The notes under the pieces are model-generated. The model searched no databases. It had not been told where the DNA came from and was given only the letters and a program-made list of their open reading frames with translations. A stretch of 64,000 nucleotides of DNA from Protula sp. h YS-2021 (Eukaryota; Annelida; Polychaeta; Sabellida; Serpulidae): assembly GCA_949752745.1 (NCBI GenBank), contig OX457026.1:31458411-31522410 (forward strand), given 5' to 3'. Every line of letters starts with the position of its first letter. Position 1 is the first letter of the stretch. This document shows positions 48,101-59,492 of the stretch, in pieces. The position numbers were made by a program, and so were the translations under genes.

Positions 48101-51100
48101 ACTTAACAAAAATAACATGCACATGTTCAGATCAAGCTCTTCATAAGTCCCAAGTTTCATGGTCGTAGGGCCCATAGTGTCGGAGAAGAAGAAGACACAA
48201 AAAATCCGAAAAACTGTCAAGAAGAAAAAAAAAAGGACGAATTTTGCTCGCACAAATTCATATAACCCTTGCAAGCCAAAGGCTTGTCAAGTGTTTAATA
48301 ACATATTAATTATTACAGACATAATAAGAAAACAATGCATGGATTAAGCTGGATTAAAATGGCATTGGGTTTCCTTGTTCAGGAAATTGCAATTATCAAT
48401 TGCATTTAAACGCACAAATAACATGACACCGTATACAATTGGGTTAGCGGCAAAGAAATGCCATGAAACACGGGAGTAGACATGACTGTTCGTCTATAGT
48501 TAACTCTGTTTGAGAACAGGAATCTCATTTTGTCTGTATGAACACACAGGAAAAATAAACGAAAATGAAACCATGAAATGTGTGATCACACAGTCAGGTA
48601 CCTCAAAGTGTGTGTGTGTGTCTGGTCATTAAGCACCGTTTGAGGCAAACTGTCATATTTTGAGGCTCTAAAAGAAGACACATTGCAATATGGCTGAATA
48701 TTTTAGAAAGCTTGCAATGTGCCGGGCTAAACCAAGCATTTTGCAATCTGCCTGAAATTTTCAGCCACATTACAGTGTGGCTGATTTGACAGTTTGACTA
48801 GCATATGACCATGATTTAATGGAGCTATAAGAAAGAACCATATTTTCTAAAGTCTTTTTTACTTCATTACTTCTTATATTAAAGTTTTTTTTTTTGCTTG
48901 TTTTTTACCAGAGCGACTACCAAAATCTGATCGGGATCACTGCGGATTTGGTAGATTCGCTGGAGCGTACCGTTCAAGGGGACCCCGTCACGCCCGAGTA
49001 CCTGCAGCAGATATGCACGCGGCTATTCAGCAATCAAGTAGGACCTCCTTTCCACGTGACTAGTTCCCGTCAAAACCAAGTGAATCAATAATAAGTTGTC
49101 TCAGTCCAGAAAGCATCCTTAGTAAATCCGTGTGGTTGCATGAATAGGGCGTAATGTGTAAGACTGTTTAAAGCGTAGGCATTTCCAGGCACACTCTTTT
49201 CACACGACGTTAATTTTCCCATAGTAATGGCGTGAACCCCGTTTAATAACGATGTCATATTAACATCCATGTGTGATGGCTAATAATCATCAGTACAAAA
49301 ACTTGCCATCTACTGGTTCCGTGTGTGTTTTCAAGATCCGCCAGTCAGTGGACATCACGCGCCCGGGGACAGCGGGCGAGCTGTTGCGCCAGTCTGTGGT
49401 GCCCCCTCAAGGCCTACAGCATGCTGACACACAGCATGGACAGGTGCTAGATTACGTCAAAATCAAGACAGACCTGACGTCAGCACCGGACAGGACGCGG
49501 GCGTTGCTGCTGCAAGCGCTCAGATGGGTGCGTTTATGCTCACAAGGGCCTTCTTGTTTGACCTTATGCTTCTGTTTAGAACATTTTGTAACCGAAAAAA
49601 ATATTATGATTTATTACAGACTAAAGCAATGCTTGTTTATTGAAAACCAAAATATATTTTTTTTAATTAATTAATTTGAGGAGTTGCCCTTTAATCGGCA
49701 ATTTGAATGACGTAATTAAAAAAATTCTTATTGCAACTTACCGTACTATACTGTGTTTTGAAAGTATACAAACCAACTACGTGATCTGTGCTGGATCTTT
49801 TTTTTACGAGTTTTTCATAAATTAAAAGTCAACTTGAACTTATTCTCATATTTTCCCCAGAAACTAACTAAATCGGCGCCCCCGGAGAGAGACACGATGC
49901 TACAAGCGTTTCTACATAATGACGTGCTGGGCTGCGGTGCTAGCGGCGCTTATAGGGTGACTCTTAAAAATACTATTTTTAAGGTTATTTAAAAAGTAAG
50001 GTACAATTTGATTTAGGGTTGTAACAGGGCTTCGCATTAAAGAGTGCCTGAGCCGCCCGGGCAAATAAAATCTCGTGTCTTGCTGGTAGCTACGGGCTCT
50101 TACCAGCGCTGCTTGGCAGGTAGCTTTCTGGGAGAGGAAGTGTGATTCAGGGGTAGAAGATGCGGGGGAGGCTAAAAGGTAACGATGTGCAGTGTCTCTA
50201 TATGGTATAGAGTGTCTCTATATGGTATAGGCTTGATGATTTTTTCGAGAAGAGAACAAGCAATTATTTAAGCAAATCTTATTTTACATAATTTCAATTT
50301 CGGGTTGCTTTTGAGGTGATTAGAAATTTGGGGATGGGAGGGGGAAGGGATGCTTGAAACAGGTGGAGGGGTTTAGTGGTCAGGCAGGTATAGAGTGTGG
50401 TCGGGCACGCAGATCTCTTAACCTACCTGCCCGATCGGGCAGGTGCCACAAAAAGTTAACTTAAAGCCGCATATAATAAATGACTGATTGAAAGAGTAAA
50501 AATGCACAACTGTTTTATGTTTCTATTGAAACAACTATTAATGTAAATAGGTATTACAAAAAAAACCTGTAAAGGATTAAGTTTTAATTATATTTTCAGC
50601 TTTAGTACTCAGTGAGCCTGTTTTGAAGTTGTTATTTCCAGCAATACAGGGAAAAAAAATAAAATCATATGCCTTCTGGTAGCAATAACGAAAGGTGCTT
50701 CCAGGTAGCATTTGTTACCCACGTGTGAAGCGCTTAACATTTTGTTTATAGTTGGCGGTAAAGCCGCTTTTTGCACGGCTGTTTCGTGCGCTGTTCCATC
50801 AAGTGAACACACGTCATCACAGATGCCTTCTTTTTTTTTTTTTCTTTTGGCATGCAGTAACTTAACTAATTCCCTGTGCCCATGGCTTTCTTTTTACACT
50901 ACTACAGAAGAAATTTCTGGAGTTACTGGAGTCGGAGTCTGAGGTAGTGCGGCAGTACACGGCGCGACTACTCAACGCCTTCGCCTCACTTTGTGACGGT
51001 CTGTAGTCTTACTTATCCCCTTTTTCAAAATGTTATTACGTCACATATAGAATTAGGTCAGTGAAGCTTGGCACTGTGAGAAAAATATGAAAGTAAATTT

Positions 51101-54100
51101 CTGCTTATAATGAATTGAATCTTTAGATGCTTTAGAAAAGATTTAAATTACTTCAAGCCTGTTGTGGGGCTGAAAAAGAGAAAAGAAATGTTTGTCATAT
51201 AATTTCAGATAAAGGAGTGTGTTGTTTGTCAAGCCAAAAAAAGTTATTCAGTGAAAATTTTGTCAAAGGAAATTATTGAATAAAAAGTGTAAATGTGTAA
51301 GTAGCACCACAGATTACCAAATTAAAAAAAAATGGTTTAATATGTGCATTTTGATTGGCAGGTCGTTCTTATTTGGCAAATAATGCGGACTTAATGCGAG
51401 CCTTGATGGACAACTTACGAGCCGAAGATAAGGACTCCTTGACCAGAGAAAATGTCCTGGGCTGTTTACAGAAGCTTAGTTTAAGGTCAGCTCGAAATTT
51501 TGGTGATAGATATCCTGCTAGTTGTCTATTAGACAGTTTTAACAGCACAAGGGAAAATCAGAAATATAGAGACAATTTGCCACATTCTAAAATGCTGTAA
51601 ACGTTATATTTGAGCATCCGCTGGAGCTAAGTGTTTTTTTAGCATTAGACTTCAAGGGATGTTTTTAATGTTTTGCAGAAAACGTAACTTTTGTGCCCTA
51701 CACCTTTCTTGTAGATTTTGTTACATTATTTTGATATTTGAACCTTTGGCTTCGACAAAAAAAATCCGATATGTATGCATATTCTATACTGCCACAGAAA
51801 CGATGGAAGCTTATATGGAAAGATCCTGATTCTTACATGTTGCTGTGTTTATGGTAATGGACTGTGACGTCACGTATTGTAGGCGGCACCTGCAGACGAT
51901 AATGATAGAGGAAGGCGTGATAAGCTGGCTTATCAGCGTCCTTGAAGATAACGACGCCTTATCAGATTATACGCTGGAATATTCCGTGGCCTTGCTCATG
52001 AACTTGTGTTTGAGAAGTGCAGGTAATCAATGAACAGTCCCGTTTCTGTGTCAAGGTCGCCGGAAGTGTCACTTCAAAACAGTATTGTTATGCGTGTCAC
52101 TTTTTTGCCAATACTACAATTGAAAATGATCAATGTCGTTCTTTTGGCAGTGCAACTTTTCCTTTGTACCGTTTTCTGTAGCCACAATAACTTACGGTTG
52201 CGATTCGGGTACACACGTCAAGTGAAAAAATGGCCACTTAGAACCTTGACTTTCCCACCATTTGAATGAGTAAACAGTTAACAAGCTGTTGAGGGAGGAT
52301 GGGATGCTGAGAGAAAACGTAGACCCATATTGAGAAGTGGCTCGAACTTCAGCTGAATAGCTTTTGATTTGACGGTTGTTTTTTTTTATTTACAGTAAGC
52401 AGTACTTTGTTTGATTATTAAAGTGGGCATTGATTTCTTGTGTGGTTGTTTCTTAGCTCCTACCACATACGCTACACACAGATATCACACACACACACAC
52501 AGAACAAAAGTTTTGCAATTTTTCTGTTGTTTCAGGAAAGAACAAGTGCGCTGAAAGTTCGCAGAAGATCTTAAAAGTTCTCAGTGATTTGTTAGGACAT
52601 GAAAACCAAGAGGTAAAATTCGATCACGTGATAGCCACGTGCTGTGTTAAGCTGTGTAATAACTATTTATGGGCGTGCTATTCGTAATATTTAAAAAAAA
52701 GGAGGTTAAATTTCCTGTTTCAAATCAATGAAGATTTCATAACCCCAACATGTCATTATTATCCTTTTGTAGTTTTATCTGTTTTGTAACTAATAAATGA
52801 GTTTTTGTGAGCCAGAAGCAAATTTTGATGAAGAAAAAGTCAGATTAAAAATTAGTGGAGAGTTTTCCCAGTTTCAAACCCCAAAGAACATGTTGCCTTG
52901 CCAGTAGTTGAAGAAATAAAAACTTCAAAATTTTAGATCTATTTCCGTAACTGTTTTAAAACATCTCAATTTGAAAACGGTTGTTGGTATAAAATCTCAA
53001 ATTTTGGAGAAAATTTTGAAAACTCGGGAACAAAAAAAGTTAATAAAATACATATAGTTCTATTACGATCCAAAAACTGAAAGTGTCGAACTTTGAATGA
53101 CTGGGTAAAAATCGGAATTTTTCTATTATAAAAAAAAGTCTAAAAGTTGTTGGATGTTCGACGGTGTCAAGAATTATCTCAAGGTTACTCAGCATCAAAT
53201 TTAATTCGATTTCTCTCAATTTCCAATTTAAAAAGAAACGGGCAAAATAGCATTTGGAAAGTTGAAATGTATACCAATTTTCTGTTATTTTTCAGCTGGC
53301 GCCAAATGTAATGTTCATTGATTTTTATCTGTCTGTCTGTGTTGATTCACTTGGCTTTCAATACGTGTAACATCAACTTTTTTAAGCCGCTCTCTAAAGT
53401 GGCCTTTTTCCTTATCAGGCCAAACTGTTGTACATTTTAAAAAAAATCCTCGACATAAAATGATTCTTCTGTCTTACACTTCGATTTCAAGAAGAAATCA
53501 TTAAGCCGTCTAATAATATTCTTGTAAAAACGAGTCGTTGCTATTGTGTGTGGATTGTGGGAAGACGAGAAGAAGGGGTTATAAGTGGAGTGGAATTCTA
53601 ATTGCCCTGCACTGAGAAGAAGGGAAGAAGGGGGTATAGATGGGGTGGAATTCTAATTGCCCTGCACTGTCATAAATACTGGTCTCTATTCTGGAAGTTG
53701 TAGACACGATTTATTTTTTTTTTTTTAGCACTTGTACTTCTCCACAGTGTTTTGTTTCGTATAACCCAGTGATAAAGAACACCAGTATTGTGTCACGTGA
53801 CCCGAGGTCGTCATTGGAAAAGGGCAGAAGTTTTTGCCAGCGCCAACCGCAGTAGCTGTGTTGTCGTGAAATTAAAAAAAAGTACCAGCCGTCACCGTTT
53901 TTATGCTTTCACATCCATGTCTTAAAAATGACGTTTGCTTTGCCAATAATTTACGGATAAATTAAAAAAAACCCTGTTATGACCTTCCCCATCCAGTGTT
54001 ATAAAGTATTAGTGTCTGCACTCGTATGAATAAATTTAAAGTAAAAAAAAAAAACGAAGGCGCGTCAACATTTTTTCCGAGGCTTTAGTCGTGTAACGCC

Positions 54101-57100
54101 TGCCCTGTTTTTTTCCTAACCCCATTGAATTAACTCTCCACCAGTTGGTAGCTCTGAATCGTCACTGTTAAACGTTGTCGGCACAGTCCTAATTGCAGTA
54201 AATGTTTGCTTCTTTATTAGAAATCTTCTTTTTTTCAACTGTACAATTTCTTTTACAGAAAATCTTTTTGACACATGCCTGAGTGATTTAGAAAAAGGAA
54301 ACATATAAATTTTGTAGAATAGGACAGCGTAAAATGTAATGGCTTTAAAGCATTTATTTTTATTAAAATATTTTTGAAAAGCTTAAAAAAAAACTGCCTG
54401 TGTATAAAAGCTACTATAACGCCTATTTGGCGAAAGACAAATTGTTTCTCATAAGGGTTTTATTCTATGTATATTTTTTGTGGCATTTAGATTATACCGT
54501 ATGTGAATGGCACGCTGTACAGCATCCTCGCCATCCCGTCAATCAGGGAGGACGCCAAGGCCATGGTAAGTGCCGAGTCGGTTACACGGAAGAACCGTTC
54601 AAAATATGCCCAATGTAACCATATTGTCCCTCTGGTCTTGGGTCAAGTCAACCCTCGACCAACTCAACCTATACCAACTCAATCCACCCTGAAAGTCAAC
54701 TCAACCCAGTTTTTCATACCAACTCAACCCACCCTGAAAGTCAACTCAACCCACCTTGTTTTATTCTTTGATTAGTCAATTTATGATTAATAACTCTTAC
54801 TTCGAAGGGAAATAAAAACAGTGACGTTTATTTACAACCCAAATTTGTTTCTTTTTACGGCAAAACGCATCATATTTTACACACCAAGCTGTGTCTGGTC
54901 AATAACACTGCGAGCAGTTGCATAATTCATAAATTTATTTACGTGTGTATCCTTTTAAATAACTAACCAATCTTTTCACACAATATTAAACAATTTGAGT
55001 CTTGCACAACAAATATACACTACGGACACGAACTACATTATGCTTATGTTATTTGTTTGGCTTGACAAAATGACAGTTTACATATCACGTTTTACACACC
55101 ACAAACTGTTTCTGGTCTGGTCAAATCGCAATATAACACGTGTGAATAAAGTCTCCTTCTCAGAAAACTGTGATTTTAAAAAGACAATACATTAAAGAGG
55201 TGATCCCATATCAGCTGAAACCCCGAGAACACCCCCTCCGTCGCAGATAATTTATGTGATTGTGAAAAGGCAATACATAAAAGAGCTGATTCCAATCAAC
55301 TGAAATACTCCATTAACCAAAATGCAATTCATTGAGACATTGTTAACTCCAGTCCCCGATACTCCATACAAACCTTTACAACATAATTGCAATTCAATAT
55401 CTATGTCGTCTTAAGGAACTATTTTGAAGTATATGCTATGAAAACCTCCCGTCTCAGATGGTTTCTCTGATTGTATAAAGACAATACATTAAAGAGAAGA
55501 GAACTTTCTTTCATCTGAAACCAGCAACTCATCTTAGAAACTGATTATTTCGTTTTTCATTAATATATTTTGTCCTTGAAATGATTTCATTTAGGTTGGT
55601 TGAGTTGATATTAAGGATGGGTTGAGTTGACAAAACATATGTGGGTTGACTTGACTAAAATGAGTTGAGTTGGTCGAGAGTTGATTTGACCAAACCCCGT
55701 CCCTCTGTGGCTCACGTGTGCAGTTACAATGAAAGGAGAGCGGTTGGAATAGATAACTTTTGTCCCTATTTGGTGAAAAATAACGTTTTGCAGTCGTAAT
55801 CTGCTCTGTCGTTCTTTTTGGAAGGCCAGCCCAAGCTGGCCTTCCTATAGTGCTACATTCCGCTTGGGGGATTTTTTTTTTGAGACGGTTCCTATTTCAG
55901 TCATAAATTTACTTTCATTCATAGTATATTTACGTTCATTGATGAGTCAACTAATAGTAACTACAGTGGGCCAATGAAATGTGAAGATTTTTGTGATGTC
56001 ATGCATCTGCTTTGAATATTGATAACCTCCCATTGAGGAACGTATTAGGGTTTGTCTCAAACATTGAATGAGTAGGACATTTATTGCATTTCGTCTGAAA
56101 GAAGCTGAAAAACAGCGACTTAGGAATACTGGCCCATGAAACAAGTCGCAACTTGTCGTCTAGATTTGCCATAGTCACAGCGATTTGTTAGCCTGTGGAT
56201 TGTGGCTTACTATTTTGTGATTGAGTTTTGGCCGATATTCTTTGAACTTCGATAGCTTATTGATTTTGTTTCAAAGAGTCACTGTTTTCATGAAATATTA
56301 AAAGATTTTTTTTGAATAGATTAAAAAAATACAGAGGCTTTTTATGGGTTTCGTGGCAATGCTTTCTTTAGATTGAGCATTGAAGTGTGACTGCATCCGT
56401 TATTGACTTTTGTGCCAGTGCTGCCCTGCAGTGTTAGCTCGTGGTAATCGTTGCCAGTGGTTATACTGCATTTGGGTCATCATTGACTCATTTGCTGCGC
56501 ACTTCTTTTTCGCTGTTTTTGAAAGTAGACTGTTCATGTTTTGGCAACACGGCAAATGTGAACGGTTGAGTACGGAAGCACAGAGCATTTTACTCAAGTT
56601 TTGTTAGGAATTAAGTTGTAAAATGAATAGAATATTTGTTTCTTTATCCTACTTTAATCTCTTATACAACTCCCTTCAAATACATGTGTATATTGTGGCA
56701 GAACATGGCCTTCCACCGATGCTTTTAGCCTAGTTTTAAGGATGTCCTTATATGGAGAGATTTAAATTATGTCCTTAAAATAAGGACAGAGCAGAATTCG
56801 ACTGCTGTTCACACGTCCACATATGGGGGCTCTTTGTGGGGTGGCCTCACGGATGGCACTGGATGAGAACACACTGACACCAACGGTACAAAACCATCAT
56901 GGCCTCATACAACGTAACGCTCTTTTGCCGACTTATTACGCTTAAAATTTAATTACTTAAAATATTTTCAAAAAATTCTAACCGATTTTTGAGTACAAGC
57001 TGTGTGTATTTTTTATTTTCTCAGGGGATGGAAGAGATCTTGAATTGCTTCATCAAGGAAGGGCAGCCTGATATGAATAGGCAGATTGAGTTTATCATCA

Positions 57101-59452
57101 AACAACTCAATTCAAGTACGTTGCCTAAAAAATGAGTATGTCCCCTTCCCCCCCCCCCCCCCCAAAAAAAAAACCCTCTCCAGTACCAGTGTGTAGGAGA
57201 AAAACTTGATTGTTTCTCTAAATTTTATCGCTGCCTTAAGTAAGCATTGCATCACTACTTTAATATGAAGCACTTGAAGCAGACCATCGCATTGGCTTCT
57301 CAATTCGTTCACGTTCCTGCTATTAATAGTATGTGTGTCTTGTGTTTCATAATTTGTTTCTAGAAAATCGTTTGAGCTGTGAAACTCCATTTTTAAAAGC
57401 AGTTACTTTTTTATTAAAATTAAATTTTAAGCATCTTTTGTTGTTTATTTAAAGAAGTTACAGCTGCTAAACGTATGACCGTACTTGATATCAGAATGAC
57501 TGTATACGATAAAAAAATGTGATTGCCTTAGTCAAATCTCTTCATGTCTGTTTTTTTTTTTTTTGGGGTTATATCGCCGTAATTGAGCGGAGGCCTAAAG
57601 GGTTTTGTTCACTGTTGCTATGGTTACAGCCGATGAGCCGGAAGATGCCGAATCCGATGACGAAGACGATGACGAAGATGAGGTATGGGCTTCATGAGAG
57701 CTGCTAAAGAAAGTGCCTCTCATTCGTATGCTTGTATTAAGATCGATCGATATCAGGGTCAGACAGCGAGATAAGAGGCAATTATACTTCTGCTCCAATC
57801 CCCATATCCCAATAAAGAATTAAAAAATAATCATATTGTAATAATATCCATAATGAAGAAGCTTAAGTGAGACTGGATTTTCGCAGTAGTTAGAACCAAA
57901 ACCGTGATTCCTCTATTTCGTTAATATCTTCACAATATGTTGTGACGTGGAGTGCATAGTTTATCGGCATAGCCTCGTTCTTACTAATCATGTGGGCACG
58001 AGTCTCGTTCTAACTGGTCACGTCATCACGAACTGCGTTCTAACTTGCACGTGATTAGGAGCCTAATAGATTACGTGATCACGAGCTTCGTTCTAACTGA
58101 TCGTGTGATCACGGGCCTCGTTCTAACGGATCACATGATCACGGGCCTCGTTCTAACTGATCACGTGATCATGGGCCTCGTTCTAACTGATCACGTGATC
58201 ACGGGCCTCGTTCTAACTGATCACATGATCACGGGCCTCGTTCTGACTGATCACGTGATTACGGGCCTCGTTCTGACTGATCACGTGATCACGAGCCTCG
58301 TTCTAACTGATCACGTGATCATGGGCCTCGCTCTAATTGATCACGTGATTACGATCCTCATTCTTATAGATCACTTGATCACGAACTTCGTTCTAACTGA
58401 TCATGTGATCACGAGCTTCGTTCTAACTGATCACGTGATCATGGACCTCATTCCAACTGATCACGTGATCACGAGCCTCGTTCTAACTGATCACGTGATC
58501 ATGGGCCTCGTTCTAACGGATCACATGATCACGGACCTCGTTCTAACTGATCACGTGATCACGGGCCTCGCTCTAACTGATCACGGGCCTCGTTCTAACT
58601 GATCACGTGATTACGAGCCTCGCTCTAACTGATCCGATGACATTGCAGGAAGATGCCGACGCCATGGAGGCGGATCTGGACAAACAGGAAGTGCTGCGTC
58701 CGAGCCAAGGGGAGCTCTCCGGCGATCGTCTGCTCAACACGCACTACGTCAGCACCGGAAGTGTGTCCGCACGCAGGAGAAAGGTACATGCGGGGAGGGG
58801 AGGGGGTGTGAATATTGGTCACCAGCATTGCAGCAGGACATTGAAAGTCTGCGTGCCAGTCTGCTGAAGTTGTCCAAGTGCATCAAAATAAATAAAACTC
58901 ATGCAACAGATTGTTCAAAATCTTAGTAGTAATTGAAGTAATGGAGGCATTTGGAAATTCAATGATGTTTTGGCGTTATGTCATTGGGACCGCAAAAGAA
59001 CTGCAGTATGAGGTTTTCACTGAGGTTCTGTCCGAAGGGAGTTTAAAACACGTCACAGGGGACACAATTTTCCCTTGCGCGTTGTCGCCGTAAACCATAA
59101 CACAGGAGGCATTGATGTGCATTCCAGCAGATGGATATGATGGGTCAGCAGGAGGACATGCTACGACGCCCCGTCACACCGGCGCAGATGAAAGGCAGCG
59201 ATAACCCGGTGCTACACGTGCAGCCAAAGTCATCCCGGTAACCCTGTTCAGTCTCCACTGTTGGGGTGTGGGGGGGATATCTTGTTTTTGTACTTTTTGT
59301 GTATGCACGTATGTGGTGTGGGCGTCGGTTGCAGGAAGTGGATTTTATTAACACGATCACCCTCGAACGAAACCTCGGGTTAGCTTCAAACTTGGTGGGA
59401 TTATGCCTTGGGTTGATCGGCCTTGTGGCTGATGAGAATGTACGAAGACAAG

Positions 59453-59492
<40 letters not shown>

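Noticed and set aside
58045..58602. 185-codon ORF made of decapeptide repeats
   Set aside because: It is the translation of a 30-bp minisatellite inside an ARMC9 intron. The frame is open only because the unit is a multiple of three; no start context or domain supports a protein.
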